Source of the DNA: an uncultured Lachnospiraceae bacterium
GTDB lineage: Bacteria; Bacillota; Clostridia; Lachnospirales; Lachnospiraceae
Assembly (NCBI GenBank): GCA_946558465.1
Contig: CAMNTM010000012.1
Location: forward strand, 1-64,000
Reading direction: 5' to 3'
Length of the DNA: 64,000 nt
The notes beneath the pieces are model-generated. The model saw only the letters and a list, made by a program, of their open reading frames with translations, did no database searches and was not told the DNA's origin. The position numbers were made by a program, and so were the translations under genes. Each line of letters opens with the position of its first letter. Positions within the stretch are counted from its first letter, which is position 1. Positions 8,275 to 17,307 of the stretch are shown in pieces.

Positions 8275-8880
8275 TTGATTGAGAAGTGGAAGGGACGCTG
8301 GAAATTTCCGGCGGGGCTAAAAGGCGGAATACTAAGGAAAGACAGATTACTGATTCTTTTTTTGTCGGGACTGCTTCTTTTGATTATTGCAATGCCAGGG
8401 GGAGATAAGGCTGCCCGGAAAAAGGAGGAGACTCCTGATGCCGGAGAGGCAGGAATCAGCGCTGCCGAGGACGAATATATTTCCCGTCTGGAAAGGAGAC
8501 TGGCAGAAACTCTTTCGCAGATGGAAGGAGCGGGAGAGGTTTCGGTTATGATAACACTCCAGTCCTCGGCGGAAAAGGTTGTGGAGAAGGATATGGAATC
8601 AGGAAATGAGACCGTAACGGAATCTGACAGTCAGGGAGGCAGCCGGGTTTCACAGAATAAGACCCGGCGGGAGGAAGCAGTGTATGATACAGAAGGAAGC
8701 AGCGGCCAGTCTCCTTATGTAAGTAAGGAGCTGAGTCCTAAGATAGAAGGAGTTGTAGTGATCGCTTCCGGCGGAGATGATGCTTTTGTAGTAAAAAATA
8801 TAACTGAAGCAGTGCAGGCATTATTTGGAATAGACACGCATAAAATTAGGATAGTGAAAGGTAGGAGGGCAGAACAGTGA
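8275..8880 (+). CDS. spoIIIAG: Stage III sporulation protein AG
   Basis: 201 residues: a basic cytoplasmic N-terminus, one membrane helix (LLILFLSGLLLLIIAMPGG), a linker, then a ring-building domain (SRLERRLAETLSQMEGAGEV, VMITLQSSAEKVVEKD, and EGVVVIASGGDDAFVVKNI). SpoIIIAG forms a large ring in the space between the two forespore membranes, and its fold is related to type III secretion ring proteins. The only sensible start is TTG 8275 after AGGGGTGG, a weak codon that may limit the dose. Its stop overlaps the GTG of spoIIIAH. Confidence 0.9.
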   Translation: MIEKWKGRWKFPAGLKGGILRKDRLLILFLSGLLLLIIAMPGGDKAARKKEETPDAGEAGISAAEDEYISRLERRLAETLSQMEGAGEVSVMITLQSSAEKVVEKDMESGNETVTESDSQGGSRVSQNKTRREEAVYDTEGSSGQSPYVSKELSPKIEGVVVIASGGDDAFVVKNITEAVQALFGIDTHKIRIVKGRRAEQ

Positions 8881-9503
8881 AACGAATTTTAAAAAAGAAC
8901 CAGTTAATTATTGCGGCGCTGGCAATTATGATTGCCGCTGCAGGCTATCTGAATTATTCCGGAAGGCTGTTTAACGGAAAGGATGATGCGGCGAAGACGA
9001 CGAACGAGCTTGCGAATCAGGAGCTTTTGGATATTTCTGATGAAGACCTGGCAAGTGCTTCCGGAGATATTGAGAGTCAGGATAAAGATGAAGGCAGTGT
9101 GGATGGCACACCTGGAGAGGCCGTGCTGACATCAGGAGAGGCCAGTGCAGTCGTAGCAGAGGCTAAGGTGACTCGCGAGCAGGTGCGGGCAAAAAACAAA
9201 GAGACTCTGCTGGAGATTATTGATAATGAAAGTTTAAGTGATGAGCAGAAGCAGGACGCTGTAAATCAAATGGTATCCATGACAGATCTGGCAGAAAAGG
9301 AAGCGGCGGCCGAGACGCTTTTGGCTTCCAAAGGTTTCAGTGAAACTGTAGTAAGTCTGACGGCGGACTCTGCTGACGTAGTTGTCAATGCGTCAGAGCT
9401 AAGTGAAGCGAATCTTGCACAGATTGAAGATATCGTTACAAGAAAAACCGGTATAGCCGCACAGAATGTGGTGATAACGCCGGTATACTCAGAAGGGAAG
9501 TAA
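8877..9503 (+). CDS. spoIIIAH: Stage III sporulation protein AH
   Basis: 208 residues: one N-terminal membrane helix (LIIAALAIMIAAAGYLNYSG), a long acidic and Ser-rich linker (about 35-90), then a C-terminal domain with RENKETLLEI-like and EKEAAAETLLASKGF segments seen in SpoIIIAH. In Bacillus this domain binds SpoIIQ across the septum. The GTG start overlaps the spoIIIAG stop (GTGA), which implies translational coupling. No spoIIQ partner lies in the window. Confidence 0.92.
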   Translation: MKRILKKNQLIIAALAIMIAAAGYLNYSGRLFNGKDDAAKTTNELANQELLDISDEDLASASGDIESQDKDEGSVDGTPGEAVLTSGEASAVVAEAKVTREQVRAKNKETLLEIIDNESLSDEQKQDAVNQMVSMTDLAEKEAAAETLLASKGFSETVVSLTADSADVVVNASELSEANLAQIEDIVTRKTGIAAQNVVITPVYSEGK

Positions 9504-9560
9504 AAGCAGCGGAGAACAAGAACTGAGGTATGAAGGGATAATCAAAATATTAAGATATAG

Positions 9561-9629
9561 CTAAGAGCCGGCAATTGTTTAATGGGACCTTGTGAAAATG
9601 CGGTGGTGCAGACAATTGCCGGCTCTTAG
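9561..9629. other. 18-bp perfect inverted repeat between spoIIIAH and prfC
   Basis: CTAAGAGCCGGCAATTGT at 9561-9578 is perfectly matched by its complement at 9612-9629, with a 33-nt loop. Neither side is followed by a good T-run, so this is not a standard terminator, although it may still stop or protect the spoIIIA transcript. Confidence 0.75.
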
Positions 9630-9667
9630 TGTTCTGCGTAAAAAGTAAGTATAATCTTATTTTTATA

Positions 9668-9697
9668 TTGAGCGGATATGCTTCCCTGTGTTATACT
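9668..9697 (+). promoter_or_regulatory. Promoter candidate for prfC
   Basis: TTGAGC (9668-9673), an 18-bp spacer and TATACT (9692-9697), with TGT directly before the -10 giving an extended -10. The predicted leader is about 50 nt. Confidence 0.5.
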
Positions 9698-9752
9698 GAT
9701 TACCAGTGTTTTTTGCAGGCTATACTATAGTTTAACAGGAGTGTTTAAGATT

Positions 9753-11354
9753 ATGTCACAGATTACAGAGGATATAAAAAGACAGATAGAGACAAGACGG
9801 ACCTTCGCGATTATTTCCCATCCGGATGCAGGAAAGACGACGCTGACGGAGAAGTTCCTTCTGTATGGAGGTGCGATTAATCAGGCGGGAAGCGTCAAAG
9901 GAAAGGCTACGGCAAAGCATGCAGTGTCGGACTGGATGGAGATAGAAAAGGAAAGAGGTATCTCGGTCACGTCTTCGGTGCTGCAGTTTAATTATGGGGG
10001 ATACTGCATTAACATACTGGACACACCGGGTCATCAGGACTTTTCGGAGGATACTTACCGGACGCTTATGGCGGCGGATTCTGCGGTTATGGTGATTGAT
10101 GCGTCGAAGGGGGTCGAGGCACAGACCAGGAAGCTTTTTAAGGTGTGTACGATGCGTCATATTCCGATTTTTACTTTTATAAATAAAATGGACAGAGAAG
10201 CAATGGATACCTTTGAGCTTCTAGATGATATTGAAAATGAGCTTGGGATTGCTGCCTGCCCGGTCAATTGGCCGATCGGCTCCGGGAAGGAATTCAAGGG
10301 CGTGTATGACAGGGCGTCAAAAAAAGTAGAAGTATTTTCGGACACCCGCAAGGGAACGATTCAGGGAGAGGTTAAAAAGATAGATATCACGGATTTGGAG
10401 CTTTCCCGGTTTATTACAGACGAGCAGAGAGCTCAGCTTGAAGAAGAGATAGAGCTTCAGGATGGCGCAGGTGCGCAGTTTGACCAGGAGCTTATAAGTA
10501 AGGGAGAGCTGTCACCGGTATTTTTTGGATCTGCGCTTACGAATTTTGGTGTGGAAACCTTTCTTCAGCATTTTCTTAAGATGACGACGCCTCCTCTTTC
10601 ACGTATGTCGGATAAGGGTCCGGTGAATCCGATGGAGGAGCCGGAGTTTTCGGCGTTTGTGTTTAAGATACAGGCGAATATGAACAAGGCCCATCGGGAC
10701 AGGATTGCATTTATGCGGATTTGTACGGGAGAATTTGAGGCAGGTATGGATGTCTATCACATGCAGGGCGGCAGAAAGGTGAGACTTTCCCAGCCGCAGC
10801 AGCTTATGGCAAGTGAAAGAAAGATGGTAGAACATGCATGCGGCGGAGATATTATAGGAGTGTTTGATCCAGGGATTTTTTCTATAGGAGATACATTGAC
10901 TGCGGCAGACGAGAGATTCTGCTATGAAGGAATTCCTACCTTTGCACCGGAACATTTCGCAAGGGTGCGCCAGGTAGACACTATGAAGCGGAAGCAGTTT
11001 ATCAAAGGGATCAATCAGATTGCACAGGAGGGTGCGATACAGATTTTTCAGGAATTTAACACCGGCATGGAGGAGATTATCGTTGGCGTGGTCGGGGTTC
11101 TGCAGTTTGATGTGCTGAAATACCGGCTGGAAAATGAATATAAAGTGGAAATACGTCTGGACAATCTTCCGTATGAATATATCCGGTGGATTGAAAATCC
11201 GGAAATTGACATGGATAAGCTGAGCGGGACATCAGATATGAAAAAGGTAAAAGACTTGAAAGGACGTCCGCTTTTACTTTTCGTGAACGAGTGGAGCATC
11301 CGGATGACGCAGGAGAGGAATGAAGGGTTGATGCTTGCGGAGTTTGCCCGGTAG
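9753..11354 (+). CDS. prfC: Peptide chain release factor 3
   Basis: RF3 is a translational GTPase that removes RF1/RF2 from the ribosome after termination. G1 is SHPDAGKTT (residues 22-30), the switch II motif is DTPGHQDF (about 89) and G4 is NKMD (about 143). The GTPase domain is followed by EF-Tu-like domain II and the RF3 C-terminal domain. ATG 9753 (533 residues, the usual size) after CAGGAGTG is preferred over ATG 9678, which would add 25 residues not found in the family. Its last bases carry the promoter of the next operon. Confidence 0.95.
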   Translation: MSQITEDIKRQIETRRTFAIISHPDAGKTTLTEKFLLYGGAINQAGSVKGKATAKHAVSDWMEIEKERGISVTSSVLQFNYGGYCINILDTPGHQDFSEDTYRTLMAADSAVMVIDASKGVEAQTRKLFKVCTMRHIPIFTFINKMDREAMDTFELLDDIENELGIAACPVNWPIGSGKEFKGVYDRASKKVEVFSDTRKGTIQGEVKKIDITDLELSRFITDEQRAQLEEEIELQDGAGAQFDQELISKGELSPVFFGSALTNFGVETFLQHFLKMTTPPLSRMSDKGPVNPMEEPEFSAFVFKIQANMNKAHRDRIAFMRICTGEFEAGMDVYHMQGGRKVRLSQPQQLMASERKMVEHACGGDIIGVFDPGIFSIGDTLTAADERFCYEGIPTFAPEHFARVRQVDTMKRKQFIKGINQIAQEGAIQIFQEFNTGMEEIIVGVVGVLQFDVLKYRLENEYKVEIRLDNLPYEYIRWIENPEIDMDKLSGTSDMKKVKDLKGRPLLLFVNEWSIRMTQERNEGLMLAEFAR

Positions 11355-11363
11355 TGGTATAAT
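11335..11363 (+). promoter_or_regulatory. Promoter of the Asp23-nusB-xse-isp-dxs operon, partly inside prfC
   Basis: TTGCGG (11335-11340), a 17-bp spacer and TATAAT (11358-11363), with TGG before the -10. The -35 lies in the last codons of prfC. It starts a run of ten closely spaced genes. Confidence 0.6.
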
Positions 11364-11400
11364 TATTAGAAATGTAAAACCAGACAGGAGGTTTCGTGCT

Positions 11401-11784
11401 ATGGGAAAGGAAGAAAAAAATACGTATACAATAAAGTCAGATGAGAATCTGGGAGAGGTTAAGATTGCAGATGAGGTAGTGGCGATTATTGCCGGGCTTG
11501 CGGCGATGGAGGTAGATGGTGTGGCGTCTATGGCGGGCAATGCGACGAGAGAGCTTATCAGCAGACTGGGAATGAAGTCCCTGTCTAAGGGTGTGAAGGT
11601 AGATGTGCTGGAGGGAATCGTTACCGTATCGCTGGCAATCAATATGAAGTATGGCTGCAGTATCAAGGAGGTTACCGGAAAGGCACAGGAAAAGGTGAAG
11701 GCGGCAATTGAAAATATGACAGGGCTTGAGGTTGCCGATGTGAATATCCGCGTTGCAGGAGTGGATGTGCCGGAGGAAGCATAA
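11401..11784 (+). CDS. Asp23/Gls24 family envelope stress protein
   Basis: A 127-residue protein of the Asp23/Gls24 family (DUF322). The core reads GEVKIADEVVAIIAGLAAMEVDGV, followed by GVKVDVLEGIVTVSLAINMKYG and the closing helix and strand with VNIRVAGVDV. Members associate with the cell envelope in Firmicutes. The paralogue found next to nusB is often called YqhY and has been linked to acetyl-CoA carboxylase control in Bacillus. The start at 11401 follows ACAGGAGGTTTCGTGCT; the longer upstream frame lies in prfC. nusB begins right after the stop. Confidence 0.88.
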   Translation: MGKEEKNTYTIKSDENLGEVKIADEVVAIIAGLAAMEVDGVASMAGNATRELISRLGMKSLSKGVKVDVLEGIVTVSLAINMKYGCSIKEVTGKAQEKVKAAIENMTGLEVADVNIRVAGVDVPEEA

Positions 11785-12189
11785 GTGAAGAGGACAGAAT
11801 TGAGAGAACATATATTTAAGATGATATTCGGCTATGAATTCAACAGTGATTCGGAGATGCCGGAGCAGATGCAGCTTTATTTTGAACAGATAGAGGAGCC
11901 GGAGCCGAAGGAAGAGGATATCGCTTATATTCGGGAGAAAGCGTTAAATGTCATCTTAAAAGCAGAGGAGATAGATGCACTGCTGAATTCACATACAAAG
12001 GGCTGGAAGACGAGCCGTATGAATAAAGTAGATCTCAGCATCTTAAGACTGGCTGTGTACGAGATGAAGTGGGATGAGGATGTGCCGGAGGGTGTTGCAA
12101 TTAATGAAGCAGTGGAGCTTGCCAAAAAGTACAGCGGTGACGACGGTCCGTCATTTGTGAACGGTGTGCTTGCGAAGCTTGCAGATTAG
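11785..12189 (+). CDS. nusB: Transcription antitermination factor NusB
   Basis: 134 residues, all helical. NusB binds boxA RNA with S10 (NusE) and supports rRNA antitermination. The C-terminal signature WKTSRMNKVDLSILRLAVYEM followed by VAINEAVELAKKYSGDDGPSFVNGVL is diagnostic. The start is GTG 11785 immediately after the previous stop, with GGAGGA 7 nt upstream inside the preceding gene, so translation is likely coupled. Next in the operon is xseA, a common clostridial order. Confidence 0.95.
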   Translation: MKRTELREHIFKMIFGYEFNSDSEMPEQMQLYFEQIEEPEPKEEDIAYIREKALNVILKAEEIDALLNSHTKGWKTSRMNKVDLSILRLAVYEMKWDEDVPEGVAINEAVELAKKYSGDDGPSFVNGVLAKLAD

Positions 12190-12204
12190 CGCAGAGGTGG
12201 ATCC

Positions 12205-13416
12205 ATGACACGGAATGTATATACAGTAAGACAAGTAAATGCTTACATTAAGAATATGTTTACTCAGGATTATATGCTGAATCAGATCTATGTAAAGGGT
12301 GAGGTATCGAATTGTAAGTATCATACTTCAGGCCATATATATTTTTCGTTAAAGGATGAGTCTGGAACGATTGCCTGTATTATGTTTGCAGGGCAGCGAG
12401 GCGGGCTCTCTTTTCGTATGAGAGAAGGACAGCAGATCATTGTGTTTGGTTCTGTAAATGTATATGAAAGAAGCGGTTCCTATCAGCTCTATGCCAGAGA
12501 GATTCGTCTGGATGGGGAAGGCGTTCTCTACGAGAGATTTCAGATGCTGAAAAGAGAGCTGGAGGAGATGGGGATGTTTTCTCCGGAATATAAAAAGCCC
12601 ATTCCGGAGTATGTAAGCAGAGTGGGAGTCGTGACAGCGCCTGCCGGTGCTGCTGTAAGAGATATTATCAACGTCTCTTTTCGGAGGAATCCCTATGTGC
12701 AGCTGATTCTCTATCCGGCTCAGGTGCAGGGCGAGGGAGCGAAGGAGAGTATTGTACGGGGAATCCGGATGCTGGAGAAACAGAAAGTGGACGTGATGAT
12801 TGTCGGAAGAGGAGGAGGATCTATTGAAGAACTGTGGGCATTTAACGAGGAGGAGGTTGCAAGAGCGATTTTTAACTGCAGTGTGCCTGTGATATCTGCC
12901 GTCGGACATCAAACGGATACGACGATTGCAGATTATGCGGCAGATCTTCGGGCGCCGACGCCTTCGGCTGCCGCTGAGCTTGCAGTTTATGACGTTTATC
13001 AGATAGAAGAGAGGATTCGGGAATATGAGATGCGTCTGCAGAAAGCCCTGAGACAGAAGGTATATTTTACGCGTATTCGTCTGGAGCATCTGAACAGGCG
13101 GCTTGGTTATCTTCATCCGGCGAATAAGCTGCGGGATGACCGGCAGAGACTTATGGATATAGAAGAAATCCTGCGCGGCCTGATGGAGAAGCGGCTTCGG
13201 GAGTGTGCACACAGGCTTCAGATTTATGTTGAGCGTCTGGAGGGTCTTTCTCCGGTAAAGAAGCTGAATCAAGGATATGCCTATGTGCAGGATAAAGCGG
13301 GCAGGTCTCTTCGAAGTATCAGGCAGGTGCAGCCGGGAGACGATATTTTACTTCAGGTAACGGATGGACTGGTTCGAGCGGAGGCAAAGGAAATAAAGGA
13401 GGAGCGGCATGGGTAA
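12205..13416 (+). CDS. xseA: Exodeoxyribonuclease VII large subunit
   Basis: 403 residues. The N-terminal OB-fold (VYTVRQVNAYIKNMF, then VKGEVSNCKYHTSGHIYFSLKD) binds single-stranded DNA. The catalytic core has RVGVVTAPAGAAVRDI, DVMIVGRGGGSIEELWAFNEE and ISAVGHQTDTTIADYAADLRAPTPSAAAE, followed by a long coiled coil and a small C-terminal domain. Exo VII degrades single-stranded DNA to oligonucleotides. It overlaps xseB by 8 nt. Confidence 0.96.
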   Translation: MTRNVYTVRQVNAYIKNMFTQDYMLNQIYVKGEVSNCKYHTSGHIYFSLKDESGTIACIMFAGQRGGLSFRMREGQQIIVFGSVNVYERSGSYQLYAREIRLDGEGVLYERFQMLKRELEEMGMFSPEYKKPIPEYVSRVGVVTAPAGAAVRDIINVSFRRNPYVQLILYPAQVQGEGAKESIVRGIRMLEKQKVDVMIVGRGGGSIEELWAFNEEEVARAIFNCSVPVISAVGHQTDTTIADYAADLRAPTPSAAAELAVYDVYQIEERIREYEMRLQKALRQKVYFTRIRLEHLNRRLGYLHPANKLRDDRQRLMDIEEILRGLMEKRLRECAHRLQIYVERLEGLSPVKKLNQGYAYVQDKAGRSLRSIRQVQPGDDILLQVTDGLVRAEAKEIKEERHG

Positions 13417-13699
13417 GAAAGAACCGGATAAGGAGAGACTAGAAAAGAGACAGCCGGAAAAAGAAATGCGTGCAGAGAAGGAGCAGCCGGAAAGCGGGGG
13501 AACGCTTGAGGATATATTTGCCGGACTTGAGAGTGTTATTGAGGCTATGGAGCAGCCGGATGTGCCTCTTGAGAAGGCATTTGAACTGTATCATCATGGT
13601 ATGGATATGCTGAAGTCCTGCAATGACAAGATAGATAAGATAGAAAAGAAGATGCTGGTATTAGACGACGAAGGAGAGCTGTATGAATTCGATGAATGA
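13409..13699 (+). CDS. xseB: Exodeoxyribonuclease VII small subunit (long N-terminus)
   Basis: 96 residues. The C-terminal 65 form the usual two-helix small subunit (LEDIFAGLESVIEAMEQPDV, then LEKAFELYHHGMDMLKSCNDKI) that wraps the coiled coil of XseA. The first 30 residues are unusually charged (repeats of Lys, Glu, Arg and Pro) and longer than in most XseB proteins. The ATG overlaps the end of xseA after AAAGGAGGAGCGGC, so the long start is well supported. The stop lies inside the start region of ispA. Confidence 0.92.
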   Translation: MGKKEPDKERLEKRQPEKEMRAEKEQPESGGTLEDIFAGLESVIEAMEQPDVPLEKAFELYHHGMDMLKSCNDKIDKIEKKMLVLDDEGELYEFDE

Positions 13700-14585
13700 T
13701 TTTCAGATGCTTAAGGATAAGAAGGTACAGGAGATTGAGGATATTCTGCAAAAATATCTGCCGGAAAAAGAGGGGTATCAGGAAATAATCATGGAGGCTA
13801 TGGAATATAGTCTGATGGCCGGAGGGAAACGTTTAAGGCCGATGCTTATGAGTGAAACAAGACAGCTTTTTTCAGGAGAGTCCGGAGCAATTCATGATTT
13901 TATGGCGGCGGTTGAGATGATTCATACCTACTCTCTGGTGCACGATGACCTTCCGGCTATGGACAATGACGAATACCGCAGAGGGAAGAAGACGACTCAT
14001 GTGGTGTATGGAGAAGATATGGCGATTCTGGCGGGGGATGCGCTTTTAAATTATGCGTTTGAGACCGCAGCAGGAGCATTTTTGAAAGCGCCGGAGGAAA
14101 GTCAGGCTATCGGGCGTGCGCTTGGCGTGCTTGCAGGGAAGGCAGGTATCTATGGTATGATCGGCGGCCAGGTTATTGATGTAAAGGAGACCGGCCGGAG
14201 AGTAGAGAAAGAAGTGCTGGATACGATATATGAGCTGAAGACATCAGCGCTTATTGAGGCGTCCATGATGATCGGGGCTATACTTGGCGGGGCTTCGGAA
14301 GAACAGACAAAGGCAGTAGAAAAAATTGCAAAAAACATAGGAATTGCATTTCAGATTCAGGATGATATTCTGGATGTGACAAGTACAGATAAGATACTGG
14401 GAAAACCAGTGCACAGTGATGAAAAGAATGAAAAGACCACATATGTAACGCTGTTTGGAGTAGAGACGGCAAAAAAGATAGTAGAAGAGAAATCCCGTGA
14501 GGCGATCGGACTTCTTAGAGGGCTTCCGGGAGAGAATCCATATCTGGAGCAGCTGCTTTTGCAGCTGATTCACAGAGATAGATAG
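13683..14585 (+). CDS. ispA: Farnesyl/geranyl diphosphate synthase (polyprenyl synthetase)
   Basis: 300 residues. It condenses IPP with DMAPP or GPP to make farnesyl diphosphate, the precursor of undecaprenyl and other prenyl lipids. The first Asp-rich motif is HDDLPAMDND (about residues 83-92) and the second is QIQDDILD (about 224-231); GGKRLRPML marks the substrate-binding region. The start at 13683 has AAGGAGAG 5 to 6 nt upstream and overlaps xseB by 17 nt. dxs follows, so two isoprenoid steps share one transcript. Confidence 0.94.
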   Translation: MNSMNDFQMLKDKKVQEIEDILQKYLPEKEGYQEIIMEAMEYSLMAGGKRLRPMLMSETRQLFSGESGAIHDFMAAVEMIHTYSLVHDDLPAMDNDEYRRGKKTTHVVYGEDMAILAGDALLNYAFETAAGAFLKAPEESQAIGRALGVLAGKAGIYGMIGGQVIDVKETGRRVEKEVLDTIYELKTSALIEASMMIGAILGGASEEQTKAVEKIAKNIGIAFQIQDDILDVTSTDKILGKPVHSDEKNEKTTYVTLFGVETAKKIVEEKSREAIGLLRGLPGENPYLEQLLLQLIHRDR

Positions 14586-14599
14586 AAGGAGTGCTCATC

Positions 14600-16480
14600 A
14601 TGCTGGAGCGTATACGAAAAGAAAATGATATTAAGGAGCTGTTTCCGGAAGAGCTTGTGGTGCTGGCAGAGGAGATCCGGGAATTTCTAGTGGAAAAGGT
14701 AAGTAAGACAGGAGGTCATCTCGCCTCAAATCTTGGTGTTGTAGAGCTTACGATGGCCATGCATTTAAGCTTCGACCTTCCGGAGGATAAGATGATCTGG
14801 GATGTGGGACATCAGTCCTATACCCATAAGCTTTTGACGGGGCGTAAGGAAGGGTTTGACGAGCTCAGACGGTACGGCGGCATGAGCGGTTTTCCGAAGC
14901 GCAAGGAAAGTGCCTGTGATGCGTTTGACACCGGTCACAGCTCTACTTCCATATCGGCCGGACTTGGTTATGTGGAGGCAAGGGATTTGAAGGGTGAGGA
15001 TTATCATGTTATCTCTGTAATAGGAGATGGCTCCCTTACTGGAGGAATGGCCTATGAGGCACTGAATAATGCGTCGCATCTTGAGACGAATTTTATTATT
15101 GTATTAAACGATAATCATATGTCTATATCCGAGAATGTAGGGGGAATGTCAAAGTATCTCTCAAACCTGCGTACGGCGGATCTTTATACGGGACTGAAAA
15201 AGGGTGTGACCTGTGCACTTGAAAAGGTTCCGGTGGTGGGCGGCCAGATGATAGAGCAGATACGGAAGACAAAAAGCAGTATTAAGCAGCTGATTGTACC
15301 GGGTATGCTTTTTGAGGATATGGGGATTACTTATCTTGGTCCGGTGCAGGGACATAATATCCCTATGCTGTGTAAGGCATTCCGGGAGGCAAAGAAGGTG
15401 GAGGGCCCGGTGCTTCTGCATGTTCTGACGCAGAAGGGCAAGGGCTATATGCCGGCAGAAGAGGCTCCGGATAAATTTCATGGAATCGGCCCGTTTGATG
15501 TGGGGAGCGGCGAAGTGACTGCAAAGAAGGAGACAGACAGCTATACGGATGTATTTGGAAAGGTGATTTGTGCAGAGGCGGCAAAGGAACCGCGGATTGC
15601 GGCTATTACTGCCGCAATGTCAGATGGAACGGGACTTTCGAGGTTCAGGAAAAGATTTCCGAGACGTTTTTTTGATGTAGGGATTGCAGAGGGACATGCA
15701 GTAACTTTTGCAGCCGGGCTTGCGGCCGGAGGCATGAAGCCTGTATTTGCAGTATATTCCTCCTTTCTTCAGAGAGGCTATGATCAGATGATTCATGATG
15801 TAGCTCTGCAGAATCTTCCAGTAGTATTTGCGGTGGACCGGGCAGGACTTGTGGGAAGCGACGGGGAGACTCATCAGGGAATCTTTGATTTGTCTTATCT
15901 CAGTGCAATTCCCAATATGACAGTGATGTCGCCGAAGCATAAGTGGGAGCTTGCAGATATGATTCGGTTTGCGGTTACTTACGAGGGACCGATTGCGCTG
16001 CGCTATCCGAGAGGAACGGCTTATACGGGCTATGAAAAATACCGGGCTCCGATTGTGTATGGGAAGAGTGAATGGATCTATGAGGAAGAGGAGATTGCAC
16101 TGATCAGTGTTGGTCATATGTTTGAGGAAGCAGAAAGAGTCTGGCAGAGGCTTAAAGGTCTGAGTCTGAGCTGCAGTCTGATTAATGCAAGATTTGTAAA
16201 GCCGCTGGATAAGGAGATGCTCAGGAAAATAAGCAAAGGCCACAGACTGGCGGTTGTTATAGAGGAGAATGTGCAGACCGGAGGATTTGGAGAACATGTA
16301 CTGGAGTATATATCCTCCGAAAATCTTCCAGTTAAGGTGCTGACGCTGGCGCTTCCTGATACGTATGTAGAGCATGGAAGTGTAAGCTTGCTGCGAAGAG
16401 AGAACGGAATTGACAGCGAGACAATGACGCGGCGCATACTGGACAAATATGAGGAATTAAAAAGCTGTAAGGAGTTATAA
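14600..16480 (+). CDS. dxs: 1-deoxy-D-xylulose-5-phosphate synthase
   Basis: Thiamine-diphosphate enzyme that joins pyruvate and glyceraldehyde 3-phosphate, the first step of the MEP isoprenoid route. The TPP site is GDGSLTGGMAYEALNNA (about residues 143-159) with HSSTSISAGLG before it. The transketolase-like pyrimidine and C-terminal domains follow (DRAGLVGSDGETHQG, then VVIEENVQTGGFGEHVLEY). ATG 14600 (626 residues) fits AAGGAG 8 nt upstream better than GTG 14591. Confidence 0.96.
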   Translation: MLERIRKENDIKELFPEELVVLAEEIREFLVEKVSKTGGHLASNLGVVELTMAMHLSFDLPEDKMIWDVGHQSYTHKLLTGRKEGFDELRRYGGMSGFPKRKESACDAFDTGHSSTSISAGLGYVEARDLKGEDYHVISVIGDGSLTGGMAYEALNNASHLETNFIIVLNDNHMSISENVGGMSKYLSNLRTADLYTGLKKGVTCALEKVPVVGGQMIEQIRKTKSSIKQLIVPGMLFEDMGITYLGPVQGHNIPMLCKAFREAKKVEGPVLLHVLTQKGKGYMPAEEAPDKFHGIGPFDVGSGEVTAKKETDSYTDVFGKVICAEAAKEPRIAAITAAMSDGTGLSRFRKRFPRRFFDVGIAEGHAVTFAAGLAAGGMKPVFAVYSSFLQRGYDQMIHDVALQNLPVVFAVDRAGLVGSDGETHQGIFDLSYLSAIPNMTVMSPKHKWELADMIRFAVTYEGPIALRYPRGTAYTGYEKYRAPIVYGKSEWIYEEEEIALISVGHMFEEAERVWQRLKGLSLSCSLINARFVKPLDKEMLRKISKGHRLAVVIEENVQTGGFGEHVLEYISSENLPVKVLTLALPDTYVEHGSVSLLRRENGIDSETMTRRILDKYEELKSCKEL

Positions 16481-16482
16481 GC

Positions 16483-17292
16483 ATGAAGGAACGTTTGGAT
16501 GTGCTGCTTGTGAAACGGAATCTGGCAGCATCCAGGGAAAAGGCAAAGGCAGTTATTATGTCCGGCAGTGTCTATGTGGAGGGACAAAGGGAGGACAAGC
16601 CGGGTACGGCATTTCCTGAGGGAGCAAGAATTGAGGTGAGGGGGCATGCCCTTCCCTATGTAAGCCGGGGAGGTTTAAAGCTTGAAAAGGCATTAAAGAG
16701 CTTTAAGGTCACTGTGGCAGGAAAAATCTGCACAGATGTAGGCTCCTCCACGGGTGGATTTACAGACTGCATGCTGCAGAACGGGGCTGTCAGGGTTTAT
16801 GCAATTGATGTGGGAAGAGGACAGCTGGACTGGAAGCTCAGGCAGGATGAAAGAGTGGTGTGTATGGAAAAGACCAATATTCGTTATGTGACGCCGGAGG
16901 ATATCGGGGAACCGGTAGAATTTTCCTCTATAGATGTATCGTTTATTTCTCTTACAAAGGTACTGATGCCGGTCCGAAGATATCTGACAGAGCATGGACA
17001 GATTGTGGCGCTGATTAAGCCTCAGTTTGAGGCGGGGCGGGAAAAGGTAGGAAAAAAAGGTGTTGTGAGGGAGAAAAGCACACATGTTGAGGTGGCGGAG
17101 ACTATTATAGAATTTGCACTGGAGAATGGTTTTCATGTAAGGGACCTGACTTTTTCGCCTATTAAGGGGCCTGAGGGAAATATTGAGTACCTTGTACATC
17201 TGGAAAAATGCGAAGGCGAAGGAGAGGTAAGCGGCAGGGCAGATGTGATAAAAACAGTGGAAGCAGCATTCGAAACGCTTGCGAAAGGGTAA
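16483..17292 (+). CDS. tlyA: TlyA family rRNA (cytidine-2'-O)-methyltransferase
   Basis: 269 residues. An N-terminal S4 RNA-binding domain (MKERLDVLLVKRNLAASREK to about residue 60) precedes an FtsJ-like SAM-dependent methyltransferase domain with TDVGSSTGGFTDCMLQNGA (motif I, about 85-103) and IDVSFISLTKVL. Family members methylate the ribose of 16S/23S rRNA cytidines; some older annotations call them haemolysin A. It begins 2 nt after dxs, the common clostridial order dxs-tlyA-nadK-argR-recN. Confidence 0.94.
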   Translation: MKERLDVLLVKRNLAASREKAKAVIMSGSVYVEGQREDKPGTAFPEGARIEVRGHALPYVSRGGLKLEKALKSFKVTVAGKICTDVGSSTGGFTDCMLQNGAVRVYAIDVGRGQLDWKLRQDERVVCMEKTNIRYVTPEDIGEPVEFSSIDVSFISLTKVLMPVRRYLTEHGQIVALIKPQFEAGREKVGKKGVVREKSTHVEVAETIIEFALENGFHVRDLTFSPIKGPEGNIEYLVHLEKCEGEGEVSGRADVIKTVEAAFETLAKG

Positions 17293-17307
17293 AGACGGGA
17301 AGGCAGA

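Noticed and set aside
12349-13272. 307-codon minus-strand frame inside xseA
   Set aside because: Antisense to a clear exonuclease VII gene; composition and lack of a ribosome site mark it as a shadow.
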